From HXMU1420-13 sp024742815 (GTDB lineage: Bacteria > Bacteroidota > Rhodothermia > Balneolales > Balneolaceae), in the NCBI GenBank assembly GCA_024742815.1, contig JANSXX010000001.1, positions 124,001 to 188,000 of the forward strand: a stretch of DNA of 64,000 nt, given 5' to 3'. Positions 51,291 through 59,617 of the stretch are shown one piece after another (position 1 is the first letter of the stretch; each line of letters begins with the position of its first letter). The notes under the pieces were generated by a model. It had not been told where the DNA came from. It did no database searches and worked only from the letters and a program-made list of their open reading frames with translations. Position numbers and translations under genes: made by a program.

Positions 51291-51896
51291 ATGTTTACAG
51301 GAATTGTTCAGGAAACCGGAATCATACGAAAAGCAGAAAGTTTAAATGGCGGCGGAATGCAATTTAGCATTGCATGCAGTTTCGCAGATAGTTGTCATAT
51401 TGATGAAAGTATTGCGATTAATGGCGCTTGCCATACAGTAACCGAGTTTGATGCAAATACTTTTACTGTGCAAAGTGTAGAGGAAACCTTGCGCAAAACC
51501 ACTATGGGATTGCTAAAAGAAGGTACAGTTGTAAACCTCGAGCGCTCTATGACTTTACAACAAGGTATTGAAGGGCACCTGGTTCAAGGTCATGTTGATA
51601 CAACCGGCGAAATTATTTCGATGGAGAAGGAAGAAACCGGTTGGTTAATCGGAGTGCGTTATCCTGATGAGTTTAAAAATATGATTGTTGGTCGTGGTAG
51701 TATTACAGTAGAAGGTATTAGCCTTACGATTGCTCGTGAAGAATCGAATGAATTTGTGTTAGCGATTATCCCCTACACCTGGGATCACACTAATCTGAAC
51801 ACAAAAAAAGTGGGTGATCAAGTAAATCTTGAATTCGATATTATTGGGAAATATGTGGTGAAATATCTTGCAGGAATAGGGAGAGACGCGCTCTAA
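51291..51896 (+). CDS. ribE: Riboflavin synthase, alpha subunit
   Basis: 201 residues made of two lumazine-binding barrels: MFTGIVQETGIIRKAE and SIAINGACHTVT in the first, GHLVQGHVDTTGEI and SITVEGISLTIA in the second. It dismutates two 6,7-dimethyl-8-ribityllumazine molecules into riboflavin. Directly after ribD; its last 4 bp overlap the convergent lptD-like gene. ribH and ribBA are not in the window. Confidence 0.96.
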   Translation: MFTGIVQETGIIRKAESLNGGGMQFSIACSFADSCHIDESIAINGACHTVTEFDANTFTVQSVEETLRKTTMGLLKEGTVVNLERSMTLQQGIEGHLVQGHVDTTGEIISMEKEETGWLIGVRYPDEFKNMIVGRGSITVEGISLTIAREESNEFVLAIIPYTWDHTNLNTKKVGDQVNLEFDIIGKYVVKYLAGIGRDAL

Positions 51897-54613
51897 AATC
51901 CACTTGGGAAACTGGGAGAACGTCCTGTATTAGGTGATGAGCCGCGTTCCAGGTTACGGAGAACAGGAAGTTTCTGGAATAAACTTTGAATCTGTTGGCT
52001 GTTTACACTTAACCTGAAAAAGTAGTACTGATTCTCGCCAAACGGACTAATTTGGAACGATAAATTCCAGCATTCCAGGCTTCGATCCAGATTAAACTGA
52101 GAGGGAGTAAGCTCCTTTTCAATAAAATCGTACCCAATTTTTGTGCGGAATTGCCATTTCGGAGTAAGATTAAAAGAGATATTGTTCGCATTAAGAACCG
52201 CAGATCTTGTTGGCTTTCGGTTGTGATTATACCTCCACGAGTAATTGAAGCTTAATCCAAAACTCCACGGCGAATTTAAAGGCGCTACCGGTTCGTAGCC
52301 GAAGCCGGGATCAATGGTGCTGAAAACTCCTTGATTAAATGGATCGTACGTTCGGCGATAAATGGGTGTGAATGGTTCTATTCCCTTTTTACCGCCTCGA
52401 AAAGAAGTACTCGCCGAAACTGTAAATCGCTCAAGTTGTGCCAGTTTTCCCTCTTCCCATAAAAACTGATTATAGAACCGTCCGTTTTCATCGCGTTCAT
52501 AAAACGAGAAAGTAGCATTGGCTCTTAAATTCAAACCGTCAATCGCACTAGATGATAAACTGGTGGTAAGATTGGCAAGATTCAAGCTATCAGCAGCAAA
52601 ATTATAGGACGAACTAAGCTGAAAGTTGTCAATAATTTTGATGTTTTTTTCTGATACCTCACCGGTTGAATCACGCTTTACTTGCTTGGTTTCAAATACA
52701 TTTCGAATGCTAAATGATAATGAGCGGGATTCACCGCGTCCCGGTCCGCTAAATACCTCGTCTTCAAAAATGGAATATGTTTGAGTGTTACCTAGGGTGT
52801 CACTTTGTACTGTTCGATAAAAACCCCACTTTGGATCGCTGAAATCCGGGCGATAGCTAAAACCAACCTGTGGCGAAAATGTATGGCGGAATCCTTCAAG
52901 ATTGCCAATGCGTTTGTTCGAGATACCATACACGGTAGTAGAAAAAGATAAGCCGGTATTGAAATCTCTCCCGGTTACAAAGCCATTAACATTTTCAGTT
53001 TCGATGGAATTGGTTTCTTCGTTATAAGTTTTGCGGATTGAGGACGGAAACCAATATTCGTTTAAACTAAAGTTTAGGGAAGTATTCACAAACTGGCTGG
53101 GAATAATACGATTCAATCCAAAAGAAGCCGATTGCTGGAATCCCGTTCTAATGTAATCATCATTACCGGTTGCTTCGCGGTATAAACTGCGATCTGTAAG
53201 TGCATCCAAAAAAGAGATTTCTGCCGAGTCAGCAGCAATTGGTTCATAATCGAATTCGGTATTCAGTTTGTTACTGTACTGTACATTTAAACTTTCATAC
53301 CATTTAGGGTTTCCATTGTTATTAGGATTCTGGAAAGGGGTGAGCGCTCTTAAACTAAAGGTAGCTGAAGGTCCCCGTAACAAGGTTTCGTTGTTGAAGA
53401 AATCCTGAGTAAGGTTAGCACTCGTCGAAAAATTGAATAAACGCTCGGGATGATTGTACTTATATGCAAAGCGCGATTGTGATGTTGTTTGTGCACGTTG
53501 TTCGATATCAAAAGAGTTTTCGGTAAGGAAATCTTCAGTACGTAAATTAATGTTAGCATTAATGTTAGCGTAAGGAGATAGCGTTTGGTTATGTTGTACA
53601 CTGATCGAGCGGTTTACTTTTCTGCTAAACGATGGATCGGTAGGTTCCAAGCCCTGTGCACGCGAATATCCCAGATTTATCGAACCACTGTAAAGGTCGG
53701 AGTTACGGTATTGTGTAGTTGTATTTACATAAAAAGTACCCGAAGTATAAATATCCGATCGAATAGAGGAAGTAACGTAATCGTTGATGTACTGAAACCA
53801 GCCTACATTATTTAGTCCAATTCCTCGGGTAGATTTTGCATCAAACACATAGGTTGGGGTTAATAAACCCGATTGTTTTTGTTCGATGCCAGAAGGGACA
53901 TATCCAAAAGGAAAAACCAATGGGTAAGGAATATCCAGAATGTAAAGCCGCGCATTGGCGAAGAAAATCTCATCCTGATCTACCACTTTCATCTTTTCCG
54001 CTTTCAAATAGTAGTAGAGGTATTCGGGCGGACAAGTAGAATAAATTCCGTCCTCAATAAAGACTTCTGTTTCACTCACATTTTTAACTTTCGATCCAAT
54101 AAGTTGTCCCTCCCCAACTTTAATTCGAGCTTCCTCAAACTTTCCTTTTTGGGTTTTATAATTGAACAGTATTCGGCGGGAACGGATTTCATCACTCTCG
54201 CGAGTTAGAACAGGCATCGACGTGGTATCTTGTGGATTTGAAGCTGTGGCTTCCACAACATTTGTCTTCAAATCCATATCTATCGTACCAGAGGTAAGAG
54301 TCCCGCTCGGGTGGCTTACTTTTGCAGCCCCGTATAAACTGGCAGTTCTTCCATTTTTAAAATCTACAACCAGTGAATCCTGAGATTGAAACTGAACCGC
54401 ATCCGGAACCGTGGCTCTGGAACTTTGCTGAGATTGTGTAGTTTTTGCTGTGTTTTCAAATCCGGATTGAGGATTGGGTCTGTTGCTTTGATTTACAAGA
54501 CTGGTATCCTCAGGCGAAGCAATTAAAGCCGGGCGATTAACTTGTGTACTATCGTCCTGTACTTGCGCCAATACACTCGTACTCATGAACAACGCTACGA
54601 GATAAATCCCCAA
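51893..54613 (-). CDS. lptD: LPS-assembly outer-membrane protein LptD-like
   Basis: 906 residues with a signal peptide ending STSVLAQ. An OstA/LptA-like jelly-roll (about 95-260: LYGAAKVSHPSGTLTSGTID, VEATASN) is followed by a large beta-barrel of alternating aromatic strands to the end. Key landmark: the cysteine-bearing IYSTCPPEYLYYYLKAEKMK near 190-209. LptD inserts lipopolysaccharide into the outer leaflet with LptE. Diverged like other Bacteroidota members, but the architecture is clear. Last 4 bp overlap ribE. Confidence 0.9.
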   Translation of the reverse strand: MGIYLVALFMSTSVLAQVQDDSTQVNRPALIASPEDTSLVNQSNRPNPQSGFENTAKTTQSQQSSRATVPDAVQFQSQDSLVVDFKNGRTASLYGAAKVSHPSGTLTSGTIDMDLKTNVVEATASNPQDTTSMPVLTRESDEIRSRRILFNYKTQKGKFEEARIKVGEGQLIGSKVKNVSETEVFIEDGIYSTCPPEYLYYYLKAEKMKVVDQDEIFFANARLYILDIPYPLVFPFGYVPSGIEQKQSGLLTPTYVFDAKSTRGIGLNNVGWFQYINDYVTSSIRSDIYTSGTFYVNTTTQYRNSDLYSGSINLGYSRAQGLEPTDPSFSRKVNRSISVQHNQTLSPYANINANINLRTEDFLTENSFDIEQRAQTTSQSRFAYKYNHPERLFNFSTSANLTQDFFNNETLLRGPSATFSLRALTPFQNPNNNGNPKWYESLNVQYSNKLNTEFDYEPIAADSAEISFLDALTDRSLYREATGNDDYIRTGFQQSASFGLNRIIPSQFVNTSLNFSLNEYWFPSSIRKTYNEETNSIETENVNGFVTGRDFNTGLSFSTTVYGISNKRIGNLEGFRHTFSPQVGFSYRPDFSDPKWGFYRTVQSDTLGNTQTYSIFEDEVFSGPGRGESRSLSFSIRNVFETKQVKRDSTGEVSEKNIKIIDNFQLSSSYNFAADSLNLANLTTSLSSSAIDGLNLRANATFSFYERDENGRFYNQFLWEEGKLAQLERFTVSASTSFRGGKKGIEPFTPIYRRTYDPFNQGVFSTIDPGFGYEPVAPLNSPWSFGLSFNYSWRYNHNRKPTRSAVLNANNISFNLTPKWQFRTKIGYDFIEKELTPSQFNLDRSLECWNLSFQISPFGENQYYFFRLSVNSQQIQSLFQKLPVLRNLERGSSPNTGRSPSFPSGF

Positions 54614-54664
54614 AAACCATTTGCCACTATGTAGATTTATCCCATTCAGAGCTGTGAGCGTAGA

Positions 54665-55609
54665 TTATGCAAATGAATCGAAGGCAAGTCCGGCAGCACC
54701 GAGCAGTGCGCTGTCGTTGCCTAAATCTTCAACAAGTAACTCAAAGTCTACCTGGAAGGGTGGCATCATCTGCTTTTTAATTATTTCGTTTGCAGGCTCA
54801 GTAATCCACGAACCCGCTTTAGAAACTCCGCCACTCAGTAAATATTTTCGGATATCAAGAATGTGCGTGTAGTTGATGATTGCATAACCAAGCCGTTGCC
54901 CTGTTTTCATCAAAATTTCGATGGCAAGATCGTTGCCAAGTTCAGCTTCACGTGTTAAATCAACCGGTTCAAGTTTATCAAAGTTACCCTGAAAACGTTT
55001 AAAGAGAACATTGCTTGGATTTTGGCTGATCATATCGGTAGCAAAACGACTCAAAAAGCGCTGGCCAACATAAGCTTCTACAGTACCACGTGTTACGCTA
55101 TTCGAAAGCGGCCCGTGATAGTCAATAATTACATGGCCAAGTTCGCCAGCCATTCCACGGGTGCCTTTAAACAGTTTTCGCTCATGAATGATCGCACCTC
55201 CCACACCGGTTCCAAGTGTAAGCATTACAAAACTGTCGAACTGTTTACCTTTACCAAAGTGTAAACTCCCCAAAGCAGCAACGTTTGCATCGTTCTCAAT
55301 TCGGCACGGAATATTAGTACGCTTGGTAATTTCTTCAGCGGCTTTCACCTCTTCCCAACCGGGTAAATTTGGTGGATTGTATACCGTGGTTTGGTCTAAA
55401 CTTACCATGCCCGGTAAACCAAACCCGATACCAATTACGCCTTCTAAATCAGACATGCTGTTTACGGTTGCAGCAATTCTGTCAAGTAAATGTTCCCTTC
55501 CCAGTTCAGCGTTAGTTGGAACACTGGTTTGCTCCAGAATTCCTTTCTTTTTGTGAACAACAGCAACTTTTATGTTTGTACCGCCTAAATCAATTCCAAT
55601 GGCTTTCAT
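54665..55609 (-). CDS. ROK-family sugar kinase (glucokinase-like)
   Basis: 314 residues with intact catalytic motifs, unlike the ROK homologue at 15 kb: phosphate loop IGIDLGGTNIKVAVV (4-18), catalytic NDANVAALGS, LGTGVGGAIIH and GGVSKAGS. The usual ROK zinc triplet CxCGxxGC is absent. It probably phosphorylates glucose or a related sugar with ATP. It lies 51 bp upstream of lptD on the same strand and downstream of the ftsB-like gene. Confidence 0.92.
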   Translation of the reverse strand: MKAIGIDLGGTNIKVAVVHKKKGILEQTSVPTNAELGREHLLDRIAATVNSMSDLEGVIGIGFGLPGMVSLDQTTVYNPPNLPGWEEVKAAEEITKRTNIPCRIENDANVAALGSLHFGKGKQFDSFVMLTLGTGVGGAIIHERKLFKGTRGMAGELGHVIIDYHGPLSNSVTRGTVEAYVGQRFLSRFATDMISQNPSNVLFKRFQGNFDKLEPVDLTREAELGNDLAIEILMKTGQRLGYAIINYTHILDIRKYLLSGGVSKAGSWITEPANEIIKKQMMPPFQVDFELLVEDLGNDSALLGAAGLAFDSFA

Positions 55610-55665
55610 GTACTTTTAAGTATGAGTGAGAAAATAGCTAATGAGGGAGCAAAGAAAACAAACCA

Positions 55666-55971
55666 TCACTTTTTGGATTTAATCTTGTACACCGTTTCGC
55701 CGGGTTTGCGCATCCCATATTGTTCGCGCGCAATTTTTTCTAAAAGAGCAGGATCATTTTCAAGCGACTCTAACTTCACTTTCAGAACATCTGATTTCAC
55801 ATGTAAATCCTGAGTACGTTCTACCAGTTCTTTTTTACGTTGATTTAATTCCCATCTGGTTTTCAAACTATATACATCAATAAAAGTGAACCAAACCAGA
55901 ACAAATGCTACCAACAGCGAGAAGAGAACCGATTTTTTCCAACGTAGCGGATTAAGGATTTCCAGTGCCAT
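55666..55971 (-). CDS. Septum formation initiator family protein (FtsB/DivIC-like)
   Basis: 101 residues: a short cytoplasmic N-terminus, one transmembrane helix (SVLFSLLVAFVLVWFTFIDV, about 14-33), a coiled coil (about 40-75) and the family end ARE QYGMRKPGETVY. Such proteins bridge FtsL and FtsQ in the divisome. Located upstream of the ROK kinase gene and divergent from the PLD-type nuclease gene. Confidence 0.9.
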   Translation of the reverse strand: MALEILNPLRWKKSVLFSLLVAFVLVWFTFIDVYSLKTRWELNQRKKELVERTQDLHVKSDVLKVKLESLENDPALLEKIAREQYGMRKPGETVYKIKSKK

Positions 55972-56050
55972 AGATGATGGGTAGTTTTAACTTTGCAATG
56001 TCCGAAAATACAGTAATTTGGTATTTATTGACAATGAAAGCTTTAGGCGG

Positions 56051-57973
56051 ATGCACATTAGATTTTTTGCGGGGGTAATCATCATTTTGGGAATGCAATT
56101 CAGCATTCAAGCTCAATCTACCGAGTGGATAAAGGCATACTTTAATATGCCTGCGGTTACTGAAAAAGGTTCACATTTAGATCAATCAATCAACGATGAG
56201 TTTGATTTGATTGGCACACTGGAAGCATTAATCGATAGTGCCACTACGAGCATAGATTTATGCATTTATGATTTGGAGCATCCGCGCATTGGCGAAGCAT
56301 TAGTACGCGCAAAAAAAAGAGGACTGCGAGTTAGGCTGGTAACCGATGATCATAACCGAACTGACTCCAGAGAGCTTGACGCAGAAATGTGGAAGCTTTT
56401 AGGAGATGCCGGAATTTTCTCTATTGATGATGACGGAGACATTTATCAACAAAATGCTACCATTGCAGACTTTGACCTTGTAAATAACAGCGCCGATATG
56501 CACAACAAGTTTGCAGTAATCGATCGCTTGAGTTCAACTCCAAATGATGATATAGTTTGGACGGGATCCACTAATCTAACGTACACCGGAGCCTATAACA
56601 CCAACAATGTGCTTATCATTAAAGATGCAGACGTTGCATTACTTTACGAGCAGGAATTTGAACAAATGTGGGGAAGTTCCGGAGAAACCGCTGATCCTAT
56701 CAATGCACGCTTTCATAAGGATAAGAGCAATCTTACCCCATCGGTTTTTGATGTAGATGGAACCAAAATTGAGATATACTTTGCACCTCAAAATCGAGAG
56801 AAAACAAAACCAAGTATCAGCGATCGATTGGTTCAGCTGATACAGCAAGAAGCGCAACACGACATCAAATTTCAGGCTTTTTCATTTACCCCAACCATCC
56901 CATTAGCTGAAGCCATTTGGAGTGCTACTTCCGATTCTGCAATTTCCCTTCAAGGAGTGATTGATCCAGGGTTTTTTAGTAGATATCGAAATGCATCTCA
57001 GATTTGGGGAAGTAAAGAAGCACAATCCGGCAATAGAATGATTTTACCGGCCAGAGAAACTCGTAAGCTTCATCACAAAATACTATTGATTGACGCCGAG
57101 CATCCGGATGAAAATGATCAAGCAATAGTGGTTACGGGCTCTTATAATTTTTCGAACAATGCAGAATTTAATAATGATGAAAACCTTATCGTAATTCATT
57201 CTGATGAAATCGCCGCTCAATACTTAGCAGATTTTCATGGAGCTTTCGCTCGTGCAAAAGGAGAACTTGAAGCTCCTGCTCCGCCGATAAATTCAGAAAC
57301 CTGGTATGAAGTGTATGCAATACGAGATGGGCGTGAATTTGAAATAGAAGTGCTGCCCGGCTTCGGATATCCGGTACGGTTACTCGGAGCACGAGTACCA
57401 AGTATTTTTGCAGGAACCGATTCCTCCGACTATTTCGCCGGTCCCGCTGCGGAGTATCTCAGAAATATTCTGGAAGGCAGGAAAGTGAAAATATCAGGAC
57501 CCGGAAAATCTATGCCGGATGTTAAATATGGAGCGTATTATGCCTATGTTTCTGTTGATTTTGATGGGAGTGAACTCCCTTTGAATAAGACCATGCTAAA
57601 GAACGGATATGCCACGTTTTCTGACTTCTTGCCACAACACCCAGATTCTGTAAATCTATTTAAGAAAGTGGCCGAGAATGCCGAAAATAATCGTGAAGGA
57701 ATTTGGAAACGGCGGGCATTAATTGGTACAAAAGTAGCCCGACAGTCTGAGCTCTCAAAAACGGATGCAGTTGATGTAGTATATCCGATTAACATAAACA
57801 CAGCAGATCGAGCCACGCTGCAGTTACTCCCCGGAATTGGAGAAACCTACGCGAAACGAATCATAGAGTATCGGGAACAAAATGGAGGATTTGATACTGT
57901 AGAAGAGCTGTTGAATATAAAAGGAATCGGTGAACGAAGATTAGAACGGCTTCGCCCGGTTGTAACTCTTTGA
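56051..57973 (+). CDS. Exported PLD-SNase-HhH multidomain protein
   Basis: 640 residues from the ATG at 56051 (a TTG at 56018 would add 11), with a signal peptide ending SIQAQS. Domain order: two phospholipase-D half sites with full HKD motifs (H151/K153/D158 in MHNKFAVID; H341/K343/D348 in LHHKILLID), a staphylococcal-nuclease-like barrel (about 419-545), and a ComEA-type double helix-hairpin-helix (about 565-640, NINTADRATLQLLPGIGE). The SNase part keeps VRLL but lacks the catalytic Glu and second Arg. Probably a periplasmic or secreted DNA-binding nuclease; the substrate is not proven. Confidence 0.9.
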   Translation: MHIRFFAGVIIILGMQFSIQAQSTEWIKAYFNMPAVTEKGSHLDQSINDEFDLIGTLEALIDSATTSIDLCIYDLEHPRIGEALVRAKKRGLRVRLVTDDHNRTDSRELDAEMWKLLGDAGIFSIDDDGDIYQQNATIADFDLVNNSADMHNKFAVIDRLSSTPNDDIVWTGSTNLTYTGAYNTNNVLIIKDADVALLYEQEFEQMWGSSGETADPINARFHKDKSNLTPSVFDVDGTKIEIYFAPQNREKTKPSISDRLVQLIQQEAQHDIKFQAFSFTPTIPLAEAIWSATSDSAISLQGVIDPGFFSRYRNASQIWGSKEAQSGNRMILPARETRKLHHKILLIDAEHPDENDQAIVVTGSYNFSNNAEFNNDENLIVIHSDEIAAQYLADFHGAFARAKGELEAPAPPINSETWYEVYAIRDGREFEIEVLPGFGYPVRLLGARVPSIFAGTDSSDYFAGPAAEYLRNILEGRKVKISGPGKSMPDVKYGAYYAYVSVDFDGSELPLNKTMLKNGYATFSDFLPQHPDSVNLFKKVAENAENNREGIWKRRALIGTKVARQSELSKTDAVDVVYPININTADRATLQLLPGIGETYAKRIIEYREQNGGFDTVEELLNIKGIGERRLERLRPVVTL

Positions 57974-58001
57974 AAGATTGATCGTGTAAGGGTTGGGCAA
58001 G

Positions 58002-58033
58002 AAAAAACCCCATCCGAGATCAATCGAACGGGG
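58002..58033 (-). terminator. Terminator downstream of tRNA-Lys
   Basis: Minus strand CCCCGTTCGA pairs with TCGGATGGGG (10 bp with two G-T pairs), TTGATC loop, followed by six T (58007-58002). Confidence 0.85.
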
Positions 58034-58080
58034 CTGGTCAAGAGAGAGTCAATATGAACTCTTTAGGGGATATAAAAATG

Positions 58081-58153
58081 TGAACCGGGTGGGACTCGAA
58101 CCCACGACCCACGGCTTAAAAGGCAGTTGCTCTACCAACTGAGCTACCGGTTC
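58081..58153 (-). tRNA. tRNA-Lys (UUU)
   Basis: Minus-strand cloverleaf: acceptor GAACCGG/CCGGTTC, D arm AGCTCAGTTGGTAGAGC, anticodon loop CTTTTAA (anticodon TTT), T arm GTGGGTTCGAGTCCCAC. CCA is not encoded. Promoter at 58166-58197 and terminator at 58002-58033. Confidence 0.96.
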
Positions 58154-58165
58154 GTTCAAAGACTT

Positions 58166-58197
58166 CAAAGATAAGGCTTTTAGTCACTTTTTTTCAA
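58166..58197 (-). promoter_or_regulatory. Promoter of tRNA-Lys
   Basis: Minus strand TTG (58197-58195), 21-bp spacer, TATCTTTG (58173-58166), 12 bp before the tRNA 5' end. Confidence 0.75.
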
Positions 58198-58230
58198 CGT
58201 AAACATTAAAAAAAAGACCAAAAGTTTATT

Positions 58231-58719
58231 TTAGTCCCGAATTGTACCGGATTTAATGATTTCAACGAGATCTTTTTCAATGCTCTCAGTTGATTCTTCA
58301 ACTATCCTTCCAATTTCTTTTTCTGCCGAGAAAATGATAAAAGTTGGGGTATACTGCAAATCATAAACATTATGTCGATCGCCGGGTTCTGATTTCTTTC
58401 GACTTACCCCAATTAATTCGAAAGTAATTCTTTCATTTTCTACCATTTCCATCGTTTTTATGAACGCAGGAATTTCTCTTTTACTGTCGTGGCACCACGT
58501 TCCGAACAAAATTTTTATATCAATTTTATCTTCTAGATTATTCAGAAACACAACTGCTGCACTGTCGGGTTGGTATCGATTGGTATAAATATCAAAAATG
58601 CGGTGGCTATTTCGAATTTCCTCAACGGTTGTGGATCCCAGAATGTCAGATTCTTGAGCGTGGATAGTTTCAACTACCGGAAGAGAAATCAGTAAAAAAA
58701 GGACAAAAGATTTTATCAT
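58231..58719 (-). CDS. Exported thioredoxin-fold protein
   Basis: About 162 residues from the ATG at 58719; a TTG at 58740 is the alternative. Signal peptide MIKSFVLFLLISLPVVETIH. Thioredoxin fold with the active-site region FGTWCHDSKREIPAF, a WCxxS motif with one cysteine, and the cis-Pro in YTPTFIIF. With a single Cys it is unlikely to be a normal dithiol oxidoreductase; it may be a monothiol or binding protein. Periplasmic. Stand-alone gene. Confidence 0.85.
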   Translation of the reverse strand: MIKSFVLFLLISLPVVETIHAQESDILGSTTVEEIRNSHRIFDIYTNRYQPDSAAVVFLNNLEDKIDIKILFGTWCHDSKREIPAFIKTMEMVENERITFELIGVSRKKSEPGDRHNVYDLQYTPTFIIFSAEKEIGRIVEESTESIEKDLVEIIKSGTIRD

Positions 58720-58784
58720 ATTCGGATGAGAGAATTTCAAGTGTGCAACGTATCTTCGGAATAAAGTACTAAAGAACGGTAATT

Positions 58785-59183
58785 ATGGCTTCTGTATTCA
58801 CAAAAATTATTAACGGCGAAATTCCTTGCTACATAATCGCTGAAAATGAACATTATTTTTCGTTTTTGGATATCAATCCTGTTGCCGAAGGTCATACACT
58901 CGTGGTTCCAAAAAAAGAAATTGATTATCTCTTCGATCTCGATGACGAAACATTAACCGGCCTACTCACATTTTCAAAAAAAATAGCTAAAGGTATTGAT
59001 AATGCGTTGAGTACTATTCGAACCGGGGTAATTGTAGAAGGTATGGAAGTGCCGCATGCGCATGTTCACTTAGTTCCGATTCACTTCGAAGGGCAACCAA
59101 TGAGTTTGGGAAGAACATCGGATATTTCAAAAGAGCGAATGCAAGAAGTGGCAGAACTCATCAGAAATGCGGTGGAGTTATGA
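58785..59183 (+). CDS. HIT-family nucleotide hydrolase
   Basis: 132 residues, histidine triad fold. FTKIINGEIPCYIIAENEH opens the protein, INPVAEGHTLVVPKKE follows, and the catalytic triad is HAHVHLVPIH. HIT proteins hydrolyse adenosine phosphoramidates or dinucleoside phosphates. The stop overlaps the aroQ start (4 bp), making aroQ the second gene of a HIT-aroQ-flippase-NYN operon. Confidence 0.95.
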   Translation: MASVFTKIINGEIPCYIIAENEHYFSFLDINPVAEGHTLVVPKKEIDYLFDLDDETLTGLLTFSKKIAKGIDNALSTIRTGVIVEGMEVPHAHVHLVPIHFEGQPMSLGRTSDISKERMQEVAELIRNAVEL

Positions 59184-59617
59184 AAATTCTAGTATTACAT
59201 GGGCCAAATTTAAACATGCTCGGTACCAGAAATCCTGAAGTTTACGGCTCTACTTCATTAGAAGACCTGAACGAAAACTTGAAGCAACGTTTTGAACATC
59301 ACGAGTTCCAATTTTTCCAGAGTAATGTAGAAGGTGAGTTAATCAACAGAATACAATCTGCTATGAGTGACGGCACCGAAGCAATAATCGCTAATTTTGG
59401 CGGCTACACACACACTTCGGTCGCGATACGGGACGCACTGGAACCCATCACATTACCCAAAGTAGAAGTGCATATTTCCAACATCCATGCACGGGAAGAA
59501 TTCCGCGAAACATCCATAACGGGAAAAGTGGTGCATGGAATTATCACCGGGTTTGGCGTGCATAGCTATGCATTGGGCGTACAAGCGGTAGAATTATTGT
59601 CCACTGATTTTGAGTAA
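59180..59617 (+). CDS. aroQ: Type II 3-dehydroquinate dehydratase
   Basis: 145 residues. It dehydrates 3-dehydroquinate in the shikimate pathway. Signatures: HGPNLNMLGTRNPEVYGSTS with the catalytic Tyr, QSNVEGELINRIQ, ANFGGYTHTSVAIRDAL and EVHISNIHAREEFR with the catalytic His. HIT gene upstream (4-bp overlap), flippase gene downstream (8-bp overlap). Confidence 0.96.
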   Translation: MKILVLHGPNLNMLGTRNPEVYGSTSLEDLNENLKQRFEHHEFQFFQSNVEGELINRIQSAMSDGTEAIIANFGGYTHTSVAIRDALEPITLPKVEVHISNIHAREEFRETSITGKVVHGIITGFGVHSYALGVQAVELLSTDFE

